From Burkholderiaceae bacterium (GTDB lineage Bacteria > Pseudomonadota > Gammaproteobacteria > Burkholderiales > Burkholderiaceae_E), in assembly GCA_023258775.1 (NCBI GenBank), contig JALQWJ010000023.1:1-12945 (forward strand): DNA of 12,945 bases, written 5' to 3'. The first letter of the stretch is position 1. Every line of letters starts with the position of its first letter. Shown piece after piece: positions 1-6,896 of the stretch. The position numbers and the translations under genes were made by a program. Under the pieces are notes generated by a model. It saw nothing but the letters and a program-made list of their open reading frames with translations, was not told where the DNA came from and made no database searches.

Positions 1-2
1 GT

Positions 3-182
3 GCGTGCATGCATCAAGTGATCGCTACACAAGCTGCGGCAGGCAAACCCCTCCGACTTATTCCTGAGTCGATGTGTAGGGCCACTGCTGCGCAAATTGC
101 CGGTGAGCGTCAGCAAAGCGATCTATTTTTCGGTTCGATAAAAAGGATGCTTGACCGCGATCAGCAAGGCTGGCGGCGTTAG
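3..182 (+). CDS. C-terminal end of an unidentified protein (5' part outside window)
   Basis: A reading frame enters from the left edge and runs open for 59 codons to TAG at 180-182. The peptide reads like real protein: a mixed, partly helical stretch containing GKPLRLIPES and SDLFFGSIKRML, ending in DQQGWRR. An ATG at 9 would give only 57 residues, and no ribosome binding site can be judged there, so a gene beginning upstream of the window is more likely. It converges on the - strand oxidoreductase, with 84 bp between the two stop codons. I do not recognise the family. It could also be a chance open frame, because it is short and has no diagnostic motif. Confidence 0.45.
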   Translation, partial: ACMHQVIATQAAAGKPLRLIPESMCRATAAQIAGERQQSDLFFGSIKRMLDRDQQGWRR

Positions 183-266
183 CGCATCAAGCACTCAACC
201 GCTGCGGTGCTCGCTAGTCGTTAGTCGCATCGCTGGCCGCGATTCGGTGGTCGGTATTCGTTATTG

Positions 267-1379
267 CTATTCGCTTGGCGCTGAGGTGGCGGCTACCGCG
301 AGGGCGATTTGTTCGCCCTGCTTGCGTGCAGTCGTCCACTTACCGCCCAGAAGGCTCACGATTTTTCCATGGGTAAGAAGCACCGATTCGCGACTGATGC
401 TGCGCGTACTTTTGGCAGACTGGTTGCGGTCAACGACGAGCGGGCGTAGACCCGCCATGGTCTGGATGATTTCTCGCGGCTCAATCCTCGGACTCACGTA
501 GCGATTGTGTAGCTCGATGAGTTCATCAATCTCTCGCTGTGAGGCCTTGATGGCATCGCTTGGATCTTCAGAGGTTACGGCAACTTCGGTTGTGCCCAAT
601 AGCGCGCAGCCCTTGTAGGGGAGGTAGAACACGACTCTGCCGTCATGTTGCTGAAATAAACATCCTGCGCGCAGCGGGCGGTCAACAACCAAATGGCTAC
701 CGCGAACTGCCAGTAAATCATAGGGGCTTTCAAGTGCACTGCGTTCTAGTAATCGATGCGACCAGGGGCCTGCGGCATTAACTAGATGATCGAAACGCTC
801 AACACCGCGTTCGGTTTCTATACGTCCGTCATCGAAGAGCCGTTCAACCCGGCAGCCTTTATGCAGCTTAAGACCGCGTTCTTGCAGTTGTGCGAGTGCC
901 CACAAACCAAGCGCCTCATCGTCCATCGAGGCGTCCCAATAGCTGATGGCACCCACAAGGCCTTCGCTACGCAAGCCAGGAATTGCCTGCATGACCTGAC
1001 TTGCATCGTGGCGGCGGGACATAGGCATCTTTGAGCCGAGTGCAAGCAAGTCATACAGTAGGGTACCTGCTCGAATAAGCCAGGCGTTGCGACCAGTTTT
1101 TCGGTAGCAGGGGATAAAAAGCTGTAGCGGTGCTGCAAGCCCCGTTTGCTGCGACAGCCACCAATGCCTTTCGAGCAAGGCCTCGCGGACCAGGCCGAAT
1201 TGCGCTTGCTCGAGGTAACGCAGACCGCCGTGCAGCATTTTGCTCGAGGCGCGGCTTGTTGCATGCATCGGTCTGAGCGCCTCAAACAGACTGACCTCAT
1301 AGCCTCGTTCCAGGAGGGCCCATGCCGCCATCACACCGTTGATGCCGGCGCCGACGATTGCTACACGTGAATGCTTCAT
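267..1379 (-). CDS. FAD-dependent glycerol-3-phosphate dehydrogenase-like oxidoreductase (short GlpD family)
   Basis: A 370-residue DAO-fold flavoprotein. Family members oxidise sn-glycerol 3-phosphate to dihydroxyacetone phosphate with FAD and pass electrons to quinone. What I see: an N-terminal Rossmann dinucleotide motif GAGING (residues 10-15), an acidic residue E33 at the end of the second strand that should bind the FAD ribose, the GlpD-typical block SRASSKMLHGGLRYLE (42-57), NAAGPWS (201-207), RGSHLVVDR (226-234), a MAGLRPLVVD block and a C-terminal GGKWTTARKQGE (345-356) that closes the FAD site. Classical GlpD is about 500 residues and has an extra C-terminal helical domain (DAO_C). 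This protein ends soon after the FAD-closing motif, so that domain is absent. The ATG at 1379 has no clear Shine-Dalgarno sequence, but it opens directly into the FAD motif. It is divergent from the M20 gene, with 46 bp between starts. Exact substrate is uncertain. Confidence 0.85.
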   Translation of the reverse strand: MKHSRVAIVGAGINGVMAAWALLERGYEVSLFEALRPMHATSRASSKMLHGGLRYLEQAQFGLVREALLERHWWLSQQTGLAAPLQLFIPCYRKTGRNAWLIRAGTLLYDLLALGSKMPMSRRHDASQVMQAIPGLRSEGLVGAISYWDASMDDEALGLWALAQLQERGLKLHKGCRVERLFDDGRIETERGVERFDHLVNAAGPWSHRLLERSALESPYDLLAVRGSHLVVDRPLRAGCLFQQHDGRVVFYLPYKGCALLGTTEVAVTSEDPSDAIKASQREIDELIELHNRYVSPRIEPREIIQTMAGLRPLVVDRNQSAKSTRSISRESVLLTHGKIVSLLGGKWTTARKQGEQIALAVAATSAPSE

Positions 1380-1425
1380 CCGCGGTATTCTATTCAGTCT
1401 TACGCCGTCATTTGCAGGTTATTCC

Positions 1426-2904
1426 ATGAAACTCAATGATTTACAGGTTTTGATCGATCGTCAGTGGGATGAATCGATCCTTCCGGAATTAGTTAACTAT
1501 GTGAAAATTCCGGCAAAGTCGCCCGCCTTCGACCCAGCCTGGGATGTTCACGGGCATTTGAAGTCGGTGGTTGATATGGCTTATGGCTGGGCAAAGGCTC
1601 AGGCTAGCCAGGCGGGTGAAACGCCAGTGCTTGCTGGCATGAAGCTTGAAATCGTTAATCTTGACGGTAAAACGCCTTGTATTTTCTTCGATATTCCGCC
1701 AACCGGGCATTACGGTGCAGACCGGACGGTCTTGTTTTACGGCCATCTTGATAAGCAACCCGAGATGACAGGGTGGCGAGAACATCTCGGCCCCTGGAAG
1801 CCTGTGATTGAGCATGGCCGGCTTTATGGTCGAGGCAGTGCCGACGATGGTTATGCGATTTATGCGGCGCTTGCTGCCCTTGCCAGCCTTGATCGGCAAG
1901 CGATTGCGCGACCGCGTTGTCTTGGCATTATCGAAACCTGTGAGGAGAGTGGCTCGCCCGATTTACCCTTTTATTTGGACTATTTGAAGACGCGTTTGGG
2001 CGATGTGAGCCTTGTGATTGGGCTTGACTCAGGTTGCGGGAACTACGAGCAGTTATGGATTACGACCTCGCTCAGAGGCTTGGTAGGTGGGGTGCTTTCA
2101 GTTGAGATTCTTGAAGAAGGCGTGCATTCAGGTAGTGCGAGTGGCATTGTGCCGTCCTCCTTTCGGATTGCACGCAAATTGCTCAATCGCTTGGACGATG
2201 TCGATAGTGGCCGGGTACTTGCTGAAGTCTTTCATGCGCCAATTCCCCAGTCACGCGTTGAGCAGGCCAGGCAAGCCGGAGCGATTCTCGGCGACATGAT
2301 CTGGAAGCAGTTTCCCTGGGTAAGTTGCTCACATGCCCCGGCTGGTCACGAGCAGGCATGCCTTAGCGCGCAACCGACAAGCACCGATCCGCTTGAGGCA
2401 ATACTTAATCGGACCTGGCGTCCAGCCTTATCTGTCACTGGCGCGGCCTCGCTGCCATCGCTTGATATGGCTGGTAACGTCTTGCGTCCTAAAACGGTCT
2501 TAAAATTATCGATGCGAATTCCGCCAACGGTCGACGCTGATCAGGCGAGTCGAGCCTTAAAGGAAATGCTCGAGCGCGATGCGCCGTATCAGGCGCGGGT
2601 TCGTTTTGAGGCTGACTGGGCCGCTTCCGGTTGGCATGCACCGCCAATGCCTTCCCGATTAAGCAGCCTTTTAGATGATTTATCGATGAAAACCTTTTCA
2701 AAACCTGCCGCTTATATGGGCGAAGGAGGCACGATTCCTTTCATGAATATGCTGGGACGCTATTTTCCAGATGCACAGTTTTTGATTACCGGGGTGCTCG
2801 GTCCTCATTCAAATGCCCATGGCCCCAATGAGTTTCTTGATATTGCCTATGCCAAATCACTCACGCGTTTGGTCGCTGGTGTGGTTGCTCAGGTCCACGA
2901 CTAA
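1426..2904 (+). CDS. M20 family metallopeptidase (dipeptidase-like)
   Basis: A 492-residue member of the M20 di-zinc peptidase family (carnosinase/PepV type), expected to act in the cytoplasm on di- or short peptides. Catalytic landmarks are visible in order: YGHLDKQP with metal ligand H107 and D109; GRGSADDG with the bridging Asp at D140 or D141; ETCEESGS with general base E173 and ligand E174; GLDSG with D201; an insert/dimerisation domain including GVHSGSASG (H234); and PHSNAHGPNE with the last ligand H465. The usual DDKG is DDGY here, so the common lysine is missing. A longer frame opens at 1339, but that would overlap the divergent oxidoreductase and add 29 unconserved residues. The ATG at 1426, with AGG about 8 bases upstream, is preferred. 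It is the first of five same-strand genes. There is no signal peptide. Substrate is unknown; an acyl-amino-acid hydrolase is the alternative. Confidence 0.9.
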   Translation: MKLNDLQVLIDRQWDESILPELVNYVKIPAKSPAFDPAWDVHGHLKSVVDMAYGWAKAQASQAGETPVLAGMKLEIVNLDGKTPCIFFDIPPTGHYGADRTVLFYGHLDKQPEMTGWREHLGPWKPVIEHGRLYGRGSADDGYAIYAALAALASLDRQAIARPRCLGIIETCEESGSPDLPFYLDYLKTRLGDVSLVIGLDSGCGNYEQLWITTSLRGLVGGVLSVEILEEGVHSGSASGIVPSSFRIARKLLNRLDDVDSGRVLAEVFHAPIPQSRVEQARQAGAILGDMIWKQFPWVSCSHAPAGHEQACLSAQPTSTDPLEAILNRTWRPALSVTGAASLPSLDMAGNVLRPKTVLKLSMRIPPTVDADQASRALKEMLERDAPYQARVRFEADWAASGWHAPPMPSRLSSLLDDLSMKTFSKPAAYMGEGGTIPFMNMLGRYFPDAQFLITGVLGPHSNAHGPNEFLDIAYAKSLTRLVAGVVAQVHD

Positions 2905-2927
2905 GACGTTGTTTGAACCTCTTCGAT

Positions 2928-2932
2928 AAGGA
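2928..2932 (+). promoter_or_regulatory. Ribosome binding site that selects the carbonic anhydrase start
   Basis: AAGGA lies 7 bases before the ATG at 2940. It favours that ATG over the in-frame TTG at 2913 and over a second in-frame ATG at 2964, which has only AT-rich coding sequence in front of it. Confidence 0.6.
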
Positions 2933-2936
2933 AAAT

Positions 2937-2984
2937 GAAATGAAAAGCTTTAAATGTTTTGAAATGAAAAGCTTGAAGTATTTG
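2937..2984 (+). repeat. 24 bp tandem duplication across the carbonic anhydrase start
   Basis: Two adjacent 24 bp units (2937-2960 and 2961-2984) match at about 20 of 24 positions. Their first 14 bases, GAAATGAAAAGCTT, are identical. Each unit carries an in-frame ATG, so the protein starts MKSFKCFE followed by MKSLKYLL. Only the first ATG has a ribosome binding site. Confidence 0.7.
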
Positions 2985-3728
2985 CTTGCACTGGCGTTGT
3001 CGGCATCGGTCCCTATCCACGCGCTTGCAGAAGGCAAGGGTAAGTCAGCACATTGGACTTATGAAGGAGCGCATGGCCCTGAGCGTTGGGCTGCGCTTGC
3101 ACCTGAAAATGCCAAATGCAGTCAGGGTAAGACTCAGTCACCGGTTAACATCATTGACCGTGATGTGATTGTGTCAGATCTTGAGTCGGTACAATTTCAC
3201 TATCAACCTTCGCCATTTCGTTTTGAGCACAATGGCCACACGCTTCAGGTGAGTCCCACAGGCGAGAACTATGTGGTGATCCGGGGCACCCGCTATGACT
3301 TGCTGCAGTTTCATTTCCACGCGCCAAGTGAAGAGCGGATCAACTTCCGCAATTTCTCGATGGTGGCCCACTTTGTTCACAAGAGTGCCGAAGGCCGTCT
3401 TGCGGTGATCGGCGTCTTGCTTGATGCGGGCGGATCAAATCCTGCCATGGATTACTTATGGGCCCACTTGCCTTTGAGTAAAGGCGAGACAGTTCAACCC
3501 AAATCGGCCTCGCTTGATATGAATCAGTTGTTGCCCAAAGAGCGCGGCTATTTTCAATTCATGGGATCGCTAACAACACCGCCGTGCTCTGAGGGTGTTT
3601 TATGGACTTTGTTTCAGGAGCCTGTGAAGATCCGACCCGAACAGGCAAGTATTTTTCTTAAAGTCGTGGGGATGAATGCAAGGCCAGTTCAGCCCTTAAA
3701 TCAGCGGCTTGTTCGGTTTTCCCGCTAA
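2940..3728 (+). CDS. Periplasmic alpha-carbonic anhydrase
   Basis: A 262-residue alpha-class carbonic anhydrase, a zinc enzyme that interconverts CO2 and bicarbonate. Residues 1-30 form a Sec signal peptide, with cleavage likely after HALA (30), placing the enzyme in the periplasm. Seen in the mature part: HWTYEG near the start; SPVNI; NGH with H100 at the place of the proton-shuttle histidine; QFHFHAPSE with zinc ligands H125 and H127 and gatekeeper E131; VAHFVH with zinc ligand H144; and SLTTPPC with T202 at the catalytic threonine position. C60 and C206 match the disulfide pair of bacterial enzymes. The residue after the gatekeeper Glu is normally His (SEH) but is E132 here. The gene follows the peptidase by 35 bp and precedes the TRAP receptor. 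The first codons are a near tandem copy of the next eight. Family call is secure; the physiological role (CO2 capture or periplasmic pH) is not shown. Confidence 0.94.
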   Translation: MKSFKCFEMKSLKYLLALALSASVPIHALAEGKGKSAHWTYEGAHGPERWAALAPENAKCSQGKTQSPVNIIDRDVIVSDLESVQFHYQPSPFRFEHNGHTLQVSPTGENYVVIRGTRYDLLQFHFHAPSEERINFRNFSMVAHFVHKSAEGRLAVIGVLLDAGGSNPAMDYLWAHLPLSKGETVQPKSASLDMNQLLPKERGYFQFMGSLTTPPCSEGVLWTLFQEPVKIRPEQASIFLKVVGMNARPVQPLNQRLVRFSR

Positions 3729-3736
3729 AGGCCGTG

Positions 3737-3756
3737 GTTCGATCTTGACATCGAAC
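3737..3756. promoter_or_regulatory. Perfect inverted repeat upstream of the TAXI receptor gene
   Basis: GTTCGAT and ATCGAAC form 7 bp arms around a 6-base centre (CTTGAC). The element sits 8 bp after the carbonic anhydrase stop and 38 bp before the receptor GTG. It could be an operator, since it includes a TTGACA at 3745-3750. It could also be a short hairpin that partly terminates or stabilises the transcript. Only TTTC follows it, so it is not a classical intrinsic terminator. Confidence 0.4.
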
Positions 3757-3781
3757 TTTCAAGTACAACATGCATTCAATT

Positions 3782-3788
3782 AAAGGAG
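3782..3788 (+). promoter_or_regulatory. Ribosome binding site for the GTG-started TAXI receptor
   Basis: AAAGGAG ends 6 bases before the GTG at 3795. It is a strong site and the main reason to accept a non-ATG start. No other usable start codon occurs before the signal-peptide core. Confidence 0.75.
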
Positions 3789-3794
3789 ATTACC

Positions 3795-4853
3795 GTGAAT
3801 AAAAATCATACCGCAGCGTCCAAATGCGAATCGGCAAGCCTTACGCAGGATGCCAAAACAGTTGATTTCGGGAGTTCCAAGCGCGCAACGCGCCGCGGTC
3901 TACTTGCAGTAGCCTTTGCGGCGGCAAGCCTCTTTGGCAGTACCGCAGCCTTCGCACAAAATGCCCTGTCAATCGGTACCGGTGGAACTGGTGGTGTTTA
4001 CTATCCGCTTGGTGGCGGTATCGCTGCAGCTTTATCTAAACATATCCCTGGCATGGCGGCAACGGCTGAGGTCACCGGCGGGTCGGTCGATAATCTCAAG
4101 CTTGTCGGTAGTGGCAAGCCTTACCTCGCCATGACCATGGCTGACGCGGCAAAAGATGCTATTGAGGGCGCTGACAAGTTCAAAGCGACCGGAAAAGTCG
4201 ACGCAAAGACCCTGTTGGTGCTCTACCCCAACCGCATGCATGTGGTGACCGTGGACGGCACAAACATCACAAAGTTTTCTGATTTAAAAGGAAAGCGGGT
4301 CTCCACTGGTTCTCCGGGCAGTGCTACCGAGGTCATGGCCTTTCGCTTGATTGAGGCGGCAGGCATGGATAAAGACAAGGATATGAAGCGCGAGCGCTTG
4401 GGCGTTGCCGAATCAGTCAATGCAATCAAGGATCGCAAGATTGACGCATTTTTCTGGGTTGGGGGACTGCCCACAGGTGCTGTGACCGATCTGGCCAATT
4501 CACCCGGTATGAAAATTAAGATGATCGATCATGAAGACTTGATCGCCGCAATGAATAAGAAGTATGGCAATTTGTATTACGCCGATGTGATTGCCAAGTC
4601 CGTGTATCAAGGGATGGCAGCTGATAACAAAATGGCCTCAGTAGCCAACTTATTGGTCGCACCAGGCAAGATGACCAACGAGCAGGCCTATGCCATTGTT
4701 AAGACCATTGTTGAGCGTCGCGAGGACTTAATCGCTGTTCACAAAGAGGCTGCAAACATTAAGCTTGAGAATCAGAAATCGTCAGCTAGTCCTGTGCCTT
4801 ATCACCCAGGTGCTCGTAAGTATCTTGAGGAAAAGGGTATCAAGCTCGATTAA
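3795..4853 (+). CDS. TAXI-family TRAP transporter solute-binding receptor
   Basis: A 352-residue periplasmic receptor of the TAXI (TRAP-associated extracytoplasmic immunogenic) family, which binds a small organic solute and delivers it to a TRAP permease. The N-terminus is long: about 32 polar residues, then TRRGLLA (twin arginines R33 and R34), a hydrophobic core, and a cleavage site AFA|Q after residue 54. This resembles a Tat signal. The mature protein begins LSIGTGGTGGVYYPLGG, the hallmark TAXI opening, followed by GSVDNLKLVGSG and, further on, LKGKRVSTGSPGSATEVMA and FFWVGGLPTGAV, typical of the two lobes. The start is GTG with a strong ribosome binding site. The fused permease follows after 51 bp. 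TAXI receptors characterised so far bind glutamate, glutamine or similar acids, but nothing here fixes the ligand. Confidence 0.94.
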   Translation: MNKNHTAASKCESASLTQDAKTVDFGSSKRATRRGLLAVAFAAASLFGSTAAFAQNALSIGTGGTGGVYYPLGGGIAAALSKHIPGMAATAEVTGGSVDNLKLVGSGKPYLAMTMADAAKDAIEGADKFKATGKVDAKTLLVLYPNRMHVVTVDGTNITKFSDLKGKRVSTGSPGSATEVMAFRLIEAAGMDKDKDMKRERLGVAESVNAIKDRKIDAFFWVGGLPTGAVTDLANSPGMKIKMIDHEDLIAAMNKKYGNLYYADVIAKSVYQGMAADNKMASVANLLVAPGKMTNEQAYAIVKTIVERREDLIAVHKEAANIKLENQKSSASPVPYHPGARKYLEEKGIKLD

Positions 4854-4862
4854 GTCAATGAA

Positions 4863-4877
4863 CAGCTTGTTGAGCTG
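4863..4877 (+). other. Small hairpin between receptor and permease genes
   Basis: CAGCT and AGCTG pair around a TGTTG loop, 9 bp after the receptor stop and 17 bp before the permease ribosome binding site. In binding-protein transport operons such hairpins often hold the receptor level above that of the membrane subunits. That role is inference, and a 5 bp stem is weak. Confidence 0.3.
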
Positions 4878-4893
4878 CACCGACATGGGCCAT

Positions 4894-4897
4894 GGAG
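4894..4897 (+). promoter_or_regulatory. Ribosome binding site for the TTG-started permease
   Basis: GGAG lies 7 bases upstream of TTG at 4905. The nearby ATGs at 4885 and 4892 are out of frame, so this site decides in favour of the TTG start. Confidence 0.6.
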
Positions 4898-4904
4898 TTT
4901 TTAT

Positions 4905-6896
4905 TTGAACGATATTGAAAAGAAGCTCGAGGAATACATCGAGCAAGAGGAAGGTGCAAGTCACCGGCTCAAAGGGCTTGCTCTAGTCTTTGTAACATCG
5001 CTAGCTGTCTTTATGTCCTTGTTTCATCTCTACGCTGCCTATGAGATCGTTCCAACGCAATTGATGCGCAGTGCTCACGTTGCCATCGTACTGTGTTTGG
5101 TTTTCTTATTATTTCCAGTGGCCAGGCGTTTCCGTGACCGCCTTCAGTGGTGGGATTTTTGCTTTGCCCTGGTGCCACTTTATATTGCCTGGTATATGTA
5201 TGCGGGTGGCGATGATTTCACTGATCGCAACACGACGCCGCTGCCGCTTGATATGTGGCTTGGCATTGCACTGATCGTACTTATTCTTGAGGCGGTCCGC
5301 CGCACTGGCGGTTGGGTGATGGTCTATGTCACCTCAGGTTTTCTGATCTACGCACTCTTTGGTGAGTACTTCCCTCAACCGTGGACTCACAAGGGTTATG
5401 ACTTGGGACGTCTTGTCGGCCATATGTTTATGACGCTCGAGGGCATTTTTGGTGTTGCGGTAGATGTGTTGGCTACTTTGATCGTTCTTTTTTCGATTTT
5501 TGGTGCATTTTTGCAGTTCTCTGGCGCAGGTAAGTTTTTTATCGATTTTTCCTTTTCTGCGATGGGGGGTAGGCCGACCGGCGTTGGGCGAACCGTGGTG
5601 CTTTCATCCTTTTTGCTCGGAGGACCATCCGGTTCAGGGGTGGCAACCACCGTCACTATAGGTACTGTTGCATATCCGATGCTGGCAAAGGCGGGTTATG
5701 AAAAAAATGCAGCGGGTGGCTTATTGGCTGCGGGTGGTCTTGGCGCGATTATTTCGCCGCCCGTACTTGGTGCGGCAGCTTTTCTTATAGCGGAATTTCT
5801 AAAGATTTCTTATTTAGATGTTTTGCTAATGGCATGTATTCCGACCATCCTGTTTTACGCATCACTTTTCATCATGGTGGAGATTGATGCACGCAAATAC
5901 GGAATGCGGGAAGCAAGTTTTGAAGCGGTCGAAGGCGTGTGGGTGCTCGCCGGGCGATACTGGTTTCACTTTTTCTCGCTGATCTCAATTATTGCTTTTA
6001 TGTTGTTGGGCTTTTCACCAACGATGTCGGTGCTTTATGCCACCGGGGTTAGCCTTTTAACGAGCCTGTTTCGTGCTGATACCAGCCTGATCCCCTATGA
6101 TTTGGCACAAGCCAAGGGGCGAACCTGGTCGACCCGGCTCTTGGATGCAGGCCTAATTAAGGCCTTACACGGCGGGGCGGTTGGCACACTTGGTGTGGCA
6201 GTCACCTGCGCCTGCGCCGGATTAATTGTTGGCACGGTCACGCTAACCGGTCTTGGCTTGAAATTCAGCGGCATTGTGATTGAGTATGCAGCAGGATCTT
6301 TATTGCTCACGGCGATTTACACAGCGCTTATTGTTTGGGTTGTGGGACTCGCAGTGCCGGTAACAGCGTCATATATCATTTGTGCAGTTGTTGCAGCGCC
6401 TGCGCTCATCAAATTAGGAGTGCCTGATTTCGCAGCGCATATGTTCATTTTTTATTACGCCGTGCTCTCAGAGGTTTCGCCACCTACGGCGTTGTCGCCC
6501 TTTGCGGCTGCTGCAATCACAGGGGGTGATCCCTACAAAACAACCCTGCAAAGTTGGAAATACACCTTGCCAGCGTTCCTCGTGCCCTTTGTGTTTGTGC
6601 TCGACCCCCAGGGTGTTGGACTCCTGCTGATGGGTTCGTTAAAGGCGCTGGGTGATGCAAATCTTGCCACCATTAGCTGGATCACCATCAGTACCGCCTC
6701 GGGTATTCTTGCCATGTCGGGTGTATTTCAGGGTTGGCTCTTAACGCAGGTCAATGCCATTGAGCGCGTGCTTTTGCTTTATGCAGGTATCGCGCTCGTT
6801 TTTCGTTTTGAGCATGGTCTCGCGACAGGCTTTATTGCGCTTGCGCTTGTTCTGGTTTGGCAGTTGTTGCGCTGGCGGCAGTCAGCAAGGCACTAA
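4905..6896 (+). CDS. TRAP transporter fused permease (4TM/12TM, DctQM type)
   Basis: A 663-residue inner-membrane protein joining the small (DctQ) and large (DctM) TRAP subunits, the arrangement that goes with TAXI receptors. It should import the receptor-bound solute using a sodium or proton gradient. A charged cytoplasmic N-terminus (about 1-22) is followed by hydrophobic segments, starting with 24-45, 57-73, 85-99 and 117-130. The DctM part shows GRPTGVGRT (222-230), GGPSGSGVATTVTIGT (239-254), GGLLAAGGLGAIISPP (271-286) and, in the second inverted half, SEVSPPTALSP with P526-P527. The length suits a fused subunit. The TTG start is supported by GGAG. The stop codon abuts the ATG of the ChaC gene with no gap, so the two should be co-translated from one mRNA. 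Substrate is not evident from sequence. Confidence 0.94.
   Translation: MNDIEKKLEEYIEQEEGASHRLKGLALVFVTSLAVFMSLFHLYAAYEIVPTQLMRSAHVAIVLCLVFLLFPVARRFRDRLQWWDFCFALVPLYIAWYMYAGGDDFTDRNTTPLPLDMWLGIALIVLILEAVRRTGGWVMVYVTSGFLIYALFGEYFPQPWTHKGYDLGRLVGHMFMTLEGIFGVAVDVLATLIVLFSIFGAFLQFSGAGKFFIDFSFSAMGGRPTGVGRTVVLSSFLLGGPSGSGVATTVTIGTVAYPMLAKAGYEKNAAGGLLAAGGLGAIISPPVLGAAAFLIAEFLKISYLDVLLMACIPTILFYASLFIMVEIDARKYGMREASFEAVEGVWVLAGRYWFHFFSLISIIAFMLLGFSPTMSVLYATGVSLLTSLFRADTSLIPYDLAQAKGRTWSTRLLDAGLIKALHGGAVGTLGVAVTCACAGLIVGTVTLTGLGLKFSGIVIEYAAGSLLLTAIYTALIVWVVGLAVPVTASYIICAVVAAPALIKLGVPDFAAHMFIFYYAVLSEVSPPTALSPFAAAAITGGDPYKTTLQSWKYTLPAFLVPFVFVLDPQGVGLLLMGSLKALGDANLATISWITISTASGILAMSGVFQGWLLTQVNAIERVLLLYAGIALVFRFEHGLATGFIALALVLVWQLLRWRQSARH

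Noticed and set aside
151..501. + strand frame of 116 codons at the left end
   Set aside because: It lies mostly antisense to the well-supported FAD oxidoreductase and its translation shows no family-like features.
818..1300. 160-codon - strand frame inside the FAD oxidoreductase
   Set aside because: It is an out-of-frame shadow on the same strand; the main frame carries all FAD and GlpD motifs.
1339..1425. N-terminal extension of the M20 peptidase from ATG 1339
   Set aside because: It would overlap the divergent gene's start and adds unconserved residues; ATG 1426 opens the normal M20 start.
1380..1425. Promoters between the divergent oxidoreductase and peptidase (TAGAAT-like hexamer on the - strand)
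   Set aside because: The hexamer lies within about 10 bases of the ATG and has no acceptable -35, so there is too little to claim.
2913..2939. TTG start for the carbonic anhydrase
   Set aside because: It has no ribosome binding site, while ATG 2940 has AAGGA at good spacing.
3745..3795. Sigma-70 promoter from TTGACA at 3745
   Set aside because: The hexamers at 16-18 bp spacing do not resemble TATAAT, so I report only the palindrome.
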